DNA of 64,000 nt from Branchiostoma floridae (Eukaryota > Chordata > Leptocardii > Amphioxiformes > Branchiostomatidae): positions 628,864 through 692,863 of the forward strand of contig NC_049986.1 of the NCBI RefSeq assembly GCF_000003815.2, given 5' to 3'. Both the position numbers and the translations under genes were made by a program. Shown here piece by piece: positions 1 to 16,530 of this stretch. Below the pieces are notes generated by a model, which searched no databases, had not been told where the DNA came from, and saw only the letters and a list, made by a program, of their open reading frames with translations. The stretch's first letter is position 1, and each line of letters opens with the position of its first letter.

Positions 1-132
1 TTGGTTATTTTGACTACGTTATTCAGTATCGTATTGTCCTTTTGGTATCATGTATGATCAATGTACGTATACTATCCTATCCTTATTTGATATTGTACTT
101 AACAGGCATAAATGTAGTTACTTATCTAATAG

Positions 133-3915
<3,783 letters not shown>

Positions 3916-4518
3916 TTTTCCAAGATACTGCACGAGATTGAAGATACGACTGGATTGTGATATACTTGCATGTTAACGTCTTGGTAACGATAGGAACCAG
4001 ACATCATAGGAAATAGAAGTCAATCTTAATCCTGACATTTTGGGATGTCTAGGCTTGCACAATAGGAAGGGTGAAAAAGTTTCTGCAAACATTATATTTG
4101 TTATATTGGAGCAAGGACGCTTGTGCATAAATGCCAACTTTCATCAGTAACTTGAACATAAGCTTCATCAATGTTATGTAGAATGCGATGAAATGTTACA
4201 ATATCACGAGCTTTACTTCACTATACATGTTTAGGGTATATTTTAATCGAGACAAATTACCTGAGTGTCTATCGTACCTAAAAAGTATGCTATTTTAAAA
4301 TACACACAAACTTGATACAACGGTAATCATTTGCGAGAGTCCAGTGACTGATTTTGTTTTTGTTCATGATACAGCTACAGGAGTATTAGGAGTATTATAT
4401 CTATGGTTGAAAAGCAACACGGAGCAACTAGTGCCGAGGTGTTGAACTTTCACTTAAAGGGTAATGACCCTGTGTTAGGACTGTGCCAAGACAAACTGTC
4501 AAAAACATTTAGATGGTG

Positions 4519-4524
4519 ATTAAA
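4519..4524 (+). promoter_or_regulatory. Probable poly(A) signal ATTAAA of gene 1
   Basis: ATTAAA lies 604 bp after the gene 1 stop, in the context GGTGATTAAA-AGT. The same context occurs 611 bp after the stop of the paralogue (16905-16910), so it is probably a shared ancestral 3' end. Confidence 0.5.
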
Positions 4525-4539
4525 CAGTATTTTGCAAAA

Positions 4540-5511
4540 AACAATGGTTTGTACCTTGTTTTAATTAGTTGACCTATAGCACAGATCTATTTAGACCAAA
4601 TTGCATCAATAACAACTAGGGCACAGTCATTATCAGCAGTCGAGACAAAATCTTATGCCACAAAATCTGAGAAACATGTCCAATATCTCCTGATGGGTAC
4701 ATGAGATTCAGTGTGCCACACACTATCGGTAGCTATAATTGTATCTCCTCTGTACACTCGGAAGCATTAACCCCTTCACACTCTTAAGTCCCCATTGTAC
4801 GTGTACGTGTACCAAAACAAATATGGCAACAGTACACGTAGACATTCAATGATTAACTGCGCAACATACAACAGCCATCCGGTGACCACTACCAAACTTG
4901 ACTTCACTTAGTCTTGCCCTTAATTGTATATTTAAGGGAGATCTACAAGAATATGCATTTATGTCGATGTTCTTTGCATCAAGTATGTGTGAAAGATGCA
5001 GGATGTGAACCCCATTCAGTAGTGATTTTATACAGAAAGGGCACATCGTAAATACTTCCGCAGCCAAGAAACCTTCATAACAACTATTGGTCAGTCAAGA
5101 AAATCATGTCATTCATCATACGTGATAAAGTACCAAGGCTAAAAATACCCGATTGCGCGTACGGTGGGTACAATAAGGGGGGGCCCCCGGTAGTATTTCA
5201 AGCAGAATACGGGCACACTTGTACTGCTGGATAGACATCTGGACTACGTATACTTGAAGACAAGACGAGGACGGTTCGTACTCCCTCGGGCCAACCTCCT
5301 TGGTCGGGCAGAGTTCAGAGAGCAAAACTTCATCGTTTTGTATCGCCGTCATTGCAGTACTAGTGCGCCACAGGGACATATCCCATGCACAATAGATGGC
5401 GTCACCAGGGCGTACTTGGAAAATCAAGAAAACAACAACAAGAGAAAAAGTGAAGGAAACCACCAAAAAGGCTTGGACTACAAAATGTTCCCATCTCCTC
5501 CCCCGAACAAC
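4540..5511. other. Spacer between gene 1 and gene 2, nothing recognised
   Basis: No exon-like segment, repeat family or RNA gene was recognised. The open frames here, including a 154-codon minus frame at 5116-5580, show no domain-like composition. Confidence 0.4.
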
Positions 5512-5566
5512 ATGGCGGACCACTACTATCCACTCTCTGAAGAAGACTGCGTCAAAGGAAGTCAAG
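5512..5566 (+). CDS. Candidate first coding exon of gene 2
   Basis: ATG in a good start context (AACAACATGG) opens 18 codons, MADHYYPLSEEDCVKGSQ, and ends in a phase 1 donor (CAAG|GTAAAG). The Tyr/Glu-rich start fits the acidic, tyrosine-bearing cytoplasmic tail of gene 2, and the donor is compatible with a candidate exon at 7853-7914 (phase 1 in, phase 0 out) that leads into the firm exon at 8145. No transcript supports this join. Confidence 0.35.
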
Positions 5567-5661
5567 GTAAAGCAAGTCACATTAGCCGTGTAGCAGGTTT
5601 ACAGCAAATCAAATTTAGGACATTCTTAGGACGGTTGTAAATATGTCGTACAAATATTAAT

Positions 5662-6075
5662 TTACGACGTGGCGTCGTGTGTGGCGTAACTGGTAGAACC
5701 TAGAGGCCCCGGGTCCGATTCTCGCCATGCCCCCGACGTTGTAACTTTGGTTAAGCCCCGTTTACAAATCAAGAATTTAGCTCGGCCGAGTTGTCAGCGA
5801 GCTCTAATTTACCAGGAGGCATGAACCTGATGATGCCTACGAACAAATGGCAGAGTTTCTTCGTCTGCATCAGGGTCATACCTCCTCGTAATTTAGAGTT
5901 CGCTGACAACTCGGCCGAGCTAAATTCTTGATTTGTAAACGGGGCTTAAAGACGCCTCCCTCCACCCAGGTGTATAAATAGGTACTTTGGTCGGGGAGGT
6001 AAGAAAACTGCCTTTACCTTTTGTCTGAACTTTGTATGTGGCACTGACTACCTTGAGTGCAGTGACAAAGTATCT
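5662..6075 (+). mobile_element. tRNA-derived SINE, split by a nested element
   Basis: Pol III-type A box (GTGGCGTAACTGGTAGAA) and B box (GGTCCGATTCT) are followed, after the insertion at 5755-5945, by a SINE body ('CCACCCAGGTGTATAAATAG...GGTCGGGGAGGTAAG'). A real tRNA gene is excluded because the part after the B box does not close an acceptor stem. Confidence 0.6.
5755..5945. mobile_element. 191-bp palindromic element with TTAA duplication (piggyBac-like MITE)
   Basis: Begins GCCCCGTTTACAAATC and ends with the complement GATTTGTAAACGGGGC; inverted arms are about 55 bp. It is flanked on both sides by TTAA (5751-5754 and 5946-5949). No coding capacity, so non-autonomous. It sits inside the SINE listed above. 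The piggyBac link is inferred from the TTAA duplication only. Confidence 0.75.
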
Positions 6076-6099
6076 TCATCTGTCCCAAAGCAAATAGAA

Positions 6100-7852
6100 A
6101 ATATCAATTTGGTTCAGCTTCGCAGAAAATCCTACAACAAAAACACGACGTATGTCACAGCGCCTTAATTGATTAATGCATTTTAAAGTCACCCCTTTTA
6201 AACATTCTCACATAATTAATCAATAGCTAAAAGAAAAGGTAAAGATGACTGTGAAGAAAAAGCATCATTTGGCTTACATTTGAAAATTGCAAGAACAGCA
6301 AATTTTAAAGCTGGGAAGCGGTTCCCTACTACATGACGCATGAGGAAGACAAATATCTACCTGGCATGGTGCCAATACGTGGAAACATCAAACGCCGTAT
6401 AGTCAATATGTTTACTTTTGTATGTATTGTTAGTTTATCAAGCACTCACGTACTGTAATTTGTGGTTGTGGTGCCGATACTAATGCTTGTCTTCAATCAG
6501 GCCATTGGTGACAATACATGTGAGAATATGTCTTTATTCTGGTGCAAAACCGTTTTTTCCTTGTTGGACCGGTTCAGAAAAACCGGACCTGAAAAAATGG
6601 TGGATCTGTGGAAAATGAACAGATTCTATGATCACGCATTCACGCGTTTCGGGCTTACCAGTCGAGGAAAATAACAAGAGCGAAGTAGAGTAGAGTCTAT
6701 AATATTTCTACCAAGCTTTGCAGTCAATAATACAGAGGCAGTTAGTCTTGTAGGATTTTATAACGCCAGTGGTAGTCGAATACGCCACAAAACAGATTTC
6801 TTTGTCACGAAATGGGTCATTGTTTTGAGTATCGTCCATTCACAAGTTCTCACATACTGAATCAGGTCCAGGTTCAGGTCCGAACCTGGTCCTCTTGACT
6901 TGGACCGTACCTAGACCTGAATTTTCTGTACCGGTACCGACCCCTATGCTAGGGCATATTCTCAGGCGAGGGCATTAAACAAAGGAGGGGGAATTTTGAA
7001 CTAAGTACACAGACAAACTACACAATGACAAACAAACCAATTCAAAGTAACACTTGTTCCTTCAGGTACGAAAGAAATCTCCAACCCCGGCCTTGTTGCC
7101 CAGGCGTGTGGTAAGTATTGTCAACACATTTCAAAGTTGCTACGCCCACATTGCATTCGTCAAGCACCTGCAAATATATAGCATTTAATGACCCCCAACT
7201 GTAATTTGTTTCTTGTGAAATATATTGTAAGTTAATAGCGTGGTTTCCATGATATTGACTGCTCCTATTCCCGGGGATCCCCCATGTAACTTCCTCATAA
7301 AGGTACCGTACACAACAGGTTGACATTAAGTATTGCAAAATGCTAGCATATTATTCAAAGACTACACTTTAAAATTCTTATCATATGCGATAAGAGCATT
7401 GTTAGCATAATCTCTCCGTCCTCTGTATAATCGTAAAAGATGTCACCCATTCAACAAATCGGCACTGTTTATATTTAGAAATCAGTAGATATATAGATAT
7501 CAGAAGATATATATATTCAGGGCTACCTACCAACCCCCCCCCCCCCCCGACCTGGAGGCCAAGGGGCCAGGCAGGCAGGTAGATATGATTATTATTTATT
7601 ATTATCATTCAGCCGTTTTATTGCTATCGCATATGTTGTGACCATTTGTGTCCAGCAGAGATCACCAGCACAGCAGGAAAGGGCGAAAGCGTGGCATCTA
7701 CTTCTTCCCTCAGGTCATTATGACCAGGCAAATGTAAGTACAGATCTAGAGGAAAGGGGTGACCTAAAGTACGATGACAAGCTTCTGTCTCACTCTGGAC
7801 AAAGTGAAAATATGGGAGAAAAAGAGAAAGGGTATAGAGAAAAAAACTACAG
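6100..7852. other. Non-coding stretch with transposon debris
   Basis: About 6560-6960 contains 'CCGGTTC', 'GGTCCAGGTTCAGGTCC' and, reversed, 'GGTCGGTACCGGTACAG', which resemble decayed hAT-type ends; related sequence occurs near 43600-43640. At 7658-7803 there are short open segments with splice-like ends that could be cytoplasmic exons of gene 2, but neither frame nor boundaries could be fixed. Confidence 0.3.
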
Positions 7853-7914
7853 ATAATACTATCAACAAACACATGTATAGCTGCAGCATTCAAGAAAAAA
7901 CACCGGAACCAAAG
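7853..7914 (+). CDS. Candidate cytoplasmic exon of gene 2
   Basis: Acceptor CTACAG and donor AAAG|GTAATT bound 62 nt, phase 1 in and phase 0 out. It reads DNTINKHMYSCSIQEKTPEPK. The phase 0 end matches the phase 0 start of the firm exon at 8145, and the phase 1 start matches the candidate first exon at 5512-5566. Confidence 0.35.
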
Positions 7915-8144
7915 GTAATTACTATAAGAAATGATTTGCAGCAAATTTGCTTGCATATTGCAGACTGACGTCTTTAATCAAGAAATGTTCTTGTCTAAGC
8001 TTTTAAATGTATTCATGGTAGAATTCCTATTCTTTAAGCAAACAATGAAAGACGATTGCTTTTTATACAATATGGAAATAGAAGCTAAACGTACGATTGT
8101 ACAAATGTACATCTAATAATTCATATTTCCCTTCCATTTCAAAG

Positions 8145-11100
8145 GAGCCTGCTACTGATCCGATTGTGAATGATAGCGAGGAGCCCAACACAATTGGTAC
8201 AGAAAAAAGCCAGATGAATGAGCTGGTCGTTACCAAGTAAGTATTCAATTGAACGCGTAGAGTAGAGAATAGGCAAACTTGCATTTTAAGGACATCTTTC
8301 GTCATCTTCGAATTTTTCTTGCTTTCTTGAAAAAAGATGACTTATCTTATGTGATGTACTGAACCAACACAGCTCCGAAGATGAGTACGATGATGGTTAC
8401 ACTCCAACTTCTGAAATCAACAGTGACCAAATTCGATCTGAACCACAGGTATTTTGGCTTTGTTTCCTTATAGATGAAAGATTATTGCATACTCTCTAGC
8501 CAATGTACTGTTTAATGCTGTAATTTTCCAATAGGCAAGATTGAACCAAGGATTCTGAATGGTTTTGAATAATATTATAGATCACATTGAAGAGGTGTCC
8601 GAGTTCAGATTCACTCTTCAACAAGAGAAGTGGTCTGGACAATCAACCATGGAACGTCTACGGCCCAGCCACATACGGTTATGCACCATACAGTCTGGAC
8701 AAGAAGAAATGCTGGGATACGCTCAGCATACTACTGGCGATTTTCTCTACCTTGGCGCTAGTGACGCTGTGTATCACCATTGCTTTGTTTTGGACCAAAG
8801 TGCTACCAGGTACTTATATTTTTGTTACTATCATATTAAGAAGTCGATTGACATTGATTATGATTGATATGGCAGCTTTATAAGCCCCCCCCCCCCCCAT
8901 TTCCTTTGTCAAGATGTGGTTTGATGAGGGGGGTGGGGTGGGGAGGTCCATGTTCTACACCCTGACCAACATAGAAACGTCATTTTCAGCTTTAGACCGG
9001 GACCCTGTACCAGAATGGCTCAGACAGAGGTACTCCTTCCCTGACCTGGAGAACTGGTGGAGACTGGGACTACTGGACCACATAGAGCCTCCCTCGGCCA
9101 CACCGACACCAACACCAGAACCTATTGTAACAGAGAGTAAGTAATGTTTCGCCACTTTTAAGCCACAGCTTTTAAATACCCCATAGGAACGCTTAGCATA
9201 AAAAAATGTATTCTACGTTTTTCATGTTACAATCTCTCATTTGGTGCCGCATGAAATATGCTCTTATTGCTAGTCTAACTTGTGACTCATTCTAGATTGC
9301 GGCAACGCCTCCCTCAACGCCTTGAAACATGGAAAGTTTGAATGCACGGAGCTAGAGTACTACCGCATCTCCGTTCGTCTCTGCATCGCCAAATGTGAAG
9401 CCGGCTACAAGACGGACGATCCGGGACTTCTATTCTGTGACCGCGGCCGATGGGCTCCGATCGCGCCCGAAGTGGTCTCGACATTAATCGGAATCGGCCA
9501 AGCCATAGACGCCATGCCAAGAGACGACGCCCGAGTCTTCGAAGAACTTGGCATCGCCGACGACATATACGTCGACGTCATTGCCAACGTGCTTACGAAG
9601 CTTGACGTCGCCGGCACCATCTCACCCTCCACGATACGCTGGTACCTTCGTCCATTCTCCAGCGAGAATATCATTGGGGATCCCTACATTGTACGGCAGG
9701 GGCTGAATCTGATCGGCCGGGACACCATTCAACGGATTTCCACTTTGGATTTCTTGGAAGTGCTGTCAGAGCTCGGTAAGCTGAGATTTAGTGATGCATT
9801 GTGTCCTTGTCTAGTCTTGACAATAGGATCATGCCACAGCATCTTATTTGTGAACAAGAAATGAACTTTTGCAAAATTTAGAATTGATTCTGCTTACAGA
9901 TGATCAGAAACTTTTTGCTTCTACCATGAATTGAACTTTTATCCTTTGCAGTTGTATCATGCATGTGTGGATGTTATGTGTGCAATTTAGGCTGATCGAT
10001 CAAATACGTTGTATTTTCAGAAACCAATGGAGCATCTAGGAGGCCATCGTGTGAAATCGTGGATTGTTTAAGAGAATCGGGAGTGCCAGACGTAAGCGCA
10101 ATATTATGATACATTTAGAACTAGATGAATTTGTTGACATTTATAATAGTCATTGATTTTGCGACGGCTATGTGATTTCTTATTCAATGCAAAATAGCCT
10201 TGCGCGATGTCGTGGCTGTTACTTCCCTTTTCGATAGCTTGGAGGCAATGGCCATATCGACTACACGGTGACCACATACCAGGCTAAAGTTGCTGTTGTC
10301 TGTTACCGCGGGTTCATCCCTCGGTCATCCACTCTGGAGTGTCTAGCTGACGGCAGCTGGGACCAGATAGCTGCATGTGAGCCCGGTATGAGAGATATTT
10401 ACAATTCAAATCTTTTCTGCTTTTGCAATGCCATGTGGGGTTCCCATTTCCATGGGAAATAGCCAAATCCCAAGTGGACCAATGAAACAGATAACCTAAG
10501 CTACCATTACAATCTGTTGCATTCAGTACAGTGCAATGAACCTGAGACGGTACCCAATGGGCGGTACACATGTGAGGGATACAGCTTTCCCGACAAGTGT
10601 AACATCAACTGTGAGCGGGGGTTCCACCCGACTGGGGAGGTGGACACATTGGGGTGCAGCTGGACCGGGAACTGGACTGTGCTGCCGAGGTCCAACGCTT
10701 CGGCAGAGGTGGACAATGCTCTTATGGCAGGTAGCTATATCATCACGCACACTCGCAAAACTCACACACTCACTATCCGGTTTATCTTTTGTTGTTCAAG
10801 GTTCAAGAAAGTTGTAAAGTTTGGAGCAACATGGTCCAACGATTGTATTTAAGTCATACATTATTTTATAGAACTTCTGATAAAATAATATTTTCTCTCT
10901 TTACAGATTATGTAACTCCAGGAGGCCTGTTCTGTACCATTACCGACTGTGGGAATATTTCTGTAAGAAACTGTATTTTTAATACAATTTCGTTACATAT
11001 GTGGCTTTTATCCTCATAAAACCCAAACACTGATCAAGTACTATGATGATATGTTGGACTTTTCAAATGGGAATTTGGCTATTTTTCTTTGCAGGTGCCT

Positions 11101-14100
11101 AGTGATGGACGACTTAATTGTTCAGGTACAACCTACCAAGATCAGTGTCATTTGACTTGTGATGAAGGATATGAAGCCTATTATTGGGCAAATTTTCATT
11201 GCATGGCAGATGGAACATGGAATGGCGTTCCAACGTGTAGACCAGGTACGTAAATACACGCTAGAGGCTTTCCACTTCTCTATATGGCTCTGTGCATCTG
11301 TACTATTGCTTTATCACCATATGCCAAAGACCCTCTTTCCACGTTTTACTAATTGCTGACGTCATGTAAGTCACGTGTCCTTTGGTATGGTCATCAGAAC
11401 CTGACGAGGTCTAGAGTTATGATGGTCACCAACTCGGGTAGTTTTCTTTGTTGTGTTACAATATAGTTTAGCCACCGTTCATAATATATATACCAACGGC
11501 AAGGTTGATCTCTTACAGTGAATTGTGGACCCCCTTCGTGGTTTCCATATACCTCCATAAGCTGTGAGAATGGTTTCCGGTACCCAGGAACTTGCAACGT
11601 CACCTGTGACGTCGGGTACCAAAGAACCGCTGCAGAAAACCCGTTTTGCGAGAAGGACGCAAGGTGGCATTTCAAAAAAGCAGGAAACATGAGTGAAGGT
11701 ACATCGTCCAACATTTAAAATTTTGCAAAGCTACATCAGAAATTAGACAAAATGTGATTTAAAGCTGTTTTTAAAATTCCATAAAAGAAGTAACAATCTG
11801 TGAATATAACAATGATCCTAAAATCATATAACCTTGACGTGCATTGTTTTCAGACATGAACCACAACAGAGACCAACCTGACCTTTTTTGTGAGAGGAAA
11901 GAATGTGGCCTTCCACAGGTACGTTTTATGAGTTAACATGTATGGATATAGGAGACTTCTTTTTACACAACCAGTAGGTACTTACAAAGCTTACGTTTCG
12001 ATGTCCTTCAGACACCTTCGTTAGAGCTTCCAACTGGAGTTCTGCTTCTCACCGCTATATGTAGCCGATGTAGGTGGCGCTTTTGCGGTGAGAAAACAAT
12101 CCTAAACGTGGCTCAGCTTGTATACCCCCCCCCCCCGTATGTTTATATCTTGTAACCCTTTTAGTGAATCTTATCTACAGATAATATATTAAGCCTCACA
12201 CCATTAAAGTTCCTTATTCTTTCCTCATAGAATCTACAAAATGGTGACATCGACTGTACGGGGACAAAATTCCAAGACTACTGTCTGTTGGACTGTGACA
12301 CTGGGTATAAGAACGCCGACAACAGCTCTACAATTCTCCACTCTCTACACAGGTACACCTGCATGGCTGATGGCAACTGGAGCGAACAGCCAAGGTAGTG
12401 TTTAAGCATTTAATTCATGTTTCCTTTGCGTTAATCGAACGTGCAAAATAGTTTAATGAATGAAAGACCTTCATTGTACATTTATGCCCAAACAAGCTAA
12501 GTACAGGTCATAGCGATAAGGCACAATTTCATGTAAGAAAAGTGTTATCTTTCAGAGACAGAGACTACTATATGCCAATATGCACAGGTTCAACTTCTTC
12601 TCGCTTCTTAAGACAGTTGTAGACATAAGGGCAGATGTAATCAATGATACAGGATGTTATCTAACGTTAGTGGCATAAGGAATATGAACTTTCCTTACTA
12701 TTTTTATAACGGAAATTAAGGAACATATCTTGCATGTAATCGAAGAGGACGTTTCTTTCGTTGGTGTATAAAGTACTTGTTTTTGTTAACGGCTTCTTGT
12801 AATGTCTGGACGACAGGTGCACACCGTCCGACTACTGCCGCTTGGGACGTCATAACTGCCACGCAGAGCACGGTGTTTGTGACGTCACAGGCCATCAGAC
12901 GTACAGCTGCAGATGTAGAGGAGGAACCTTCGGGGACGGAATAAACTGTGAACGGCTGATGTGTCCGCCACTACCCGTAAGTATCTAAATGAATGAATGA
13001 AACTTTAAAAGTGTTTCTATAAAACGTAAATGCAAATGTGACTTAACTTTCACGGAAGGAAAACATATTGTTTTTACTGTTCTTCTTCTCGAAATAAGGC
13101 CAATGACCTGGACCAGAAGACTGTTAAAGTTCAGACACCCTGTGCTGTTCAATCACATAATGAAGCAAGTGGTAGGACAGGCCTGGAGGGACTGGTCATC
13201 TTATCAAGGAGGTTTCATAAGGGGACATGTTTGAGGGGACATATGATCATGAGTTTACAGGTATGATAGAAGTCTATGGCACCTTCAAAGTGTGGACATA
13301 ACTTGTTTCCTGCCACAACTAACCCTTTTTACATGTTCATGCTAGGTTGCTACACCGCCCAATGGATTCTTCACATGTGCCAGACAGGAGACTACTGGTA
13401 CACAACCAGGCTTTTGCTCCACTGCAAGCGAGACGTCGGTTGATGAGGAACAGGAGTACGAAGTGTCGTGCGTCCTGCACTGTTCCCAGGGGTTCAGACA
13501 GAACCTGTTTGTGGAGTACTGGTGCAGCAGCGACGGCAACTGGTCAATACCTCACGACTTGAACAACATTGATGATCGCATTTGTGAAGGTATAGACAAC
13601 ATATGCTAAATAGTAATTTTAAATCCAAAATGCCAGAGTATTATATAGTGTAAGCTCTGTGTTTTCTATTGATACATGTACGTACGACAGACTATAATAC
13701 GGCCGCATGGCACGTTGGATACACCCGATCCCTCGATCTCGGAAGTTAAGCAACGCGCAGTTTTTGGATAGGAGACCCCCAACCAAGGACGACCGGATTG
13801 CTGTAGCCGGACCAAGCATGGTCATTCCACGAAGTCGTCTTCCGGGAGGGAAGTAAAACGGGGGTCCCGTGCTCATGGAGGTGCCTCGACCACGTTAAAC
13901 AGCCTCATTACTCATTGGGTACCTACTATCTGGCAAAAATACAGATGATTATTATTATAATCTACCATGAGGTTATCATGCATGTGTTTGTCAAGGCACA
14001 AACACTGACACCTTCCTTGTGAGGACAATTAACAGCAAACGCAAATACAATACAAAACAGGCATTTAACGTTATACATGTAACTAATATTATACTTAACG

Positions 14101-16294
14101 ATTTTTTTTCCTTAGGGTTTCTAATCTATAATTCGTTAAGTGGTCAGTCTAAGCAGGAACTATCTTACATATTTACCATGTGAACTTATATTTATTACAG
14201 ACATAGATGAGTGTAGACACAACAACGGCGGCTGTGCCCATGGCTGTGTGAACACAGTAGGAAGCTACTACTGTACATGTAGGACTGGATATCAACTATC
14301 AGGAAAACACAACTGCATTGGTAGATATTATTTGATATCATATATTCTAACTATGTGTGATTGACATCTTATACCTGATTCCCTCATAAAATATCATATT
14401 TATCCAACCAGCAACGTTGTTTCATTCAGCACCATCTCATTCTAAAGTCTTTTGCGAGACCTGTGATACAATATTCCCTTTACAGATGTTAATGAATGCA
14501 CCCGGGGAAATGGCGGCTGTGCCCACAACTGTGTGAATACTGCAGGCAGCTACCACTGCACCTGCCGGTTAGGATACCAACTTTCTGGGACCAAAAGCTG
14601 CATTAGTGAGTTCCTAGCAGTATCTTTTGGTTGATATTGTGTTTGTTGATATTGTTTGACATCCTCAAATTATGGTTGTACTATGTAGCACAATAACAAC
14701 TATGTAGCATTGCTCTATAAGGATCTTACACATGTGTACCCATCTCCTACCTTCTACTTTTTCAAGGGGCCTGATAGAATACTGTTAGAATCATGATTCA
14801 AGTTAGTCAGACTAAAGCTATCATGGTAGCACCAGAGTTTACTTTGTCACCAAATGAAACAACTTGCTTCCTATTGCTTCTGCCAGTTCTGGCATACTTT
14901 GTGCAATAAGGAAGATGCTACCTACTTTGCATACTTAATGAATGCAAAGAGCCTTGTATCTTTTTATGATTACTATTAGACAATGCTCATTGGAATTACA
15001 GATTCACAAGCTTGAATGACACAATACCTTTTATTTCTTTCAGGAATAAGAAATTATTGTGCATCATTGTCTCTGCCAAATGGCAGGGTTTCGTGCAGCG
15101 ACCAGGCATTCTATGACTCTCAGTGTACGTTCAGGTGTAACACTGGTTATTACATGCCAGCACCTAACACCCTGCAATGCCTTGCTGATGGCACATGGAG
15201 CGCAAGGGTCCCCAGATGCGATGGTAAGTTGATTTCAGTGTTTGTATTGATAAACTGTGTTCCGTGTCTTCGTGCAATTATCCAGCTGGTGCAATAATGC
15301 GAAGTTACCTAGCTGAACCGCACCGGTTTGGGATTTGGGGATTCCGTGCAGTTAAAAGAAGTGTGCCTTAATCCGTTGTGCAATTAAATGGCTTCTACTG
15401 TAATATATATGTGTCTTTTACATCAATTGCAAAAAAACATCTGCAGTGTAGCATTACAGACATGCATGAATTCTAATTATGATGTATTCTTACTAATAAA
15501 TATTTTGTGACCAAAACATGGTTACACTGAGGATCATCTTATATATATTGTAAATCTGAAAAGGAGTATGTACTGTAATAAGTAAAATAAGACTATTATG
15601 ATGTTTAATGTCATGAAACAAATGACAGGTTCTGTTTGATCGGTCTTGTGTTATGTATTGTCTCTAAATCATTCTTTCAGTGTGTAACAGTGCAGTTGAC
15701 ATCATCATAGCAGTAGACATTACTTGGAGTGTTGCGCCTAACATGGAGCAAGTGCGGCAGCTTTTACAGAACATTGTCAACCGTCTGCCTATTGGATCTG
15801 GTACCAACCAAGCAAGGGTGGGCCTGATAAGGTTTGATTTTGGATGGTACAATGATATGTATTGGGGCATTGACCATGTGACAATCTCTTTAAGTCAGAG
15901 TATTAACAAAGCCACACTTCTAAACCAGATTAACACAATGACATCAGTCAGCATGGGCTTATCATGTGGCAATGGCGCTAGTCCAAGCAACGGAGGTCAG
16001 GTCTGTGCATTACACAGTCTGTATCACCAGTTCCGTAACAACCAGAGACCTGGAGTCAAACAGATTGCTGTCATTGTAACGGATGGTCGGGAAATAGATC
16101 CACCATCTGCCGCTATAGGCCCAGCTCAGACTTTGCGAAATTCAGGAGTAACAGTTATCTGTGTTGGCGTGGCTAGTGTTAACATGGATACCATGCGTTA
16201 CATGGCAAGTACCCCTTTTAACGACCATTATTTCCAATCCTCCATGAGCAATTTGAATGAACTTGTTGACATGCTGCATCCCAAAATCTGTTAA
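8145..16294 (+). CDS. Type II membrane Sushi/EGF/vWA protein (gene 2)
   Basis: Core exons: 8145-8236, 8373-8448, 8581-8809, 8990-9136, 9296-9775, 10021-10091, 10238-10385, 10527-10730, 10907-10962, 11095-11245, 11519-11698, 11854-11918, 12231-12394, 12817-12976, 13099-13260, 13346-13589, 14201-14320, 14486-14605, 15044-15223, 15681-16294 (TAA). Every junction is in phase; the total is 3663 nt, 1220 codons plus stop. The N-terminal part is acidic with DEYDDGYTP. Lys-rich KKKCWD precedes a hydrophobic helix ([20 protein letters not shown]), so N-in, C-out topology is inferred. Next come a Sushi-like exon fused to an unrecognised helical segment, repeating Sushi units (some split by a phase 0 intron), an EGF (12817-12976), a Sushi-like exon (13346-13589), two cbEGFs, a Sushi and a vWA with MIDAS DITWS and TDGR. 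The last four exons mirror gene 1. It could instead be two genes split near 13.6-14.2 kb, but the phase 1 match argues for one. Confidence 0.75.
13695..13910 (+). mobile_element. 5S rRNA-derived SINE
   Basis: 13698-13808 follows the 5S rRNA order: ACGGCCGCATGGCA near the start, ACACCCGATC, then 'CGATCTCGGAAGTTAAGCA' (box A region), 'TTGGATAGGAGACC' (intermediate element) and a degenerate box C before 'GCTGTAGCC'. A non-5S body follows ('AAGTAAAACGGGGGTCCC') and a tail ending in ATTATTATTATAA. Differences at many paired positions, plus the appended body, argue for a SINE and not a functional 5S gene. It lies in the 13589-14201 intron of gene 2. Confidence 0.7.
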
Positions 16295-16344
16295 TGATCT
16301 TGCAAACTTTAATAGGACCTAAAGAGCATGGATGTAGACTGTAG

Positions 16345-16530
16345 GTGGACTTACTTGTGCCAGAGGGGGAGTTACTCCCACAGTAAGTCCACCCCATTTT
16401 GCCATGTCTTAGTTTTGGTGGACTATTATCCACAGTAAGTCCTTCACACCAATTAAAGGAGTAAGTCCATCTTCAGTCCACCCTGAGTAAGTCCATTTTC
16501 AGGCCAATTGACTTACTGTGGGAAGAGGAC
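16345..16530. repeat. TAAGTCC repeat block in gene 2 3' UTR
   Basis: Motif AGTAAGTCCA(C/T) occurs at about 16380, 16434, 16459 and 16487, and in reverse at about 16349 and 16510, forming a potential hairpin in the transcript. Probably an inverted-repeat element. Confidence 0.5.

Noticed and set aside
5116-5580. 154-codon minus-strand open frame
   Set aside because: No domain-like pattern, runs through the candidate first exon of gene 2 on the other strand, and has no supporting splice or start context.
5665-5740. tRNA gene
   Set aside because: A and B boxes are present but no acceptor stem closes and a SINE body follows.
6462-6674. 70-codon plus frame starting MVVVPILMLV
   Set aside because: Overlaps decayed transposon-like sequence with no splice or homology support.
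13698-13808. Functional 5S rRNA gene
   Set aside because: Too many changes, including in the box C region, and it is fused to a SINE body.
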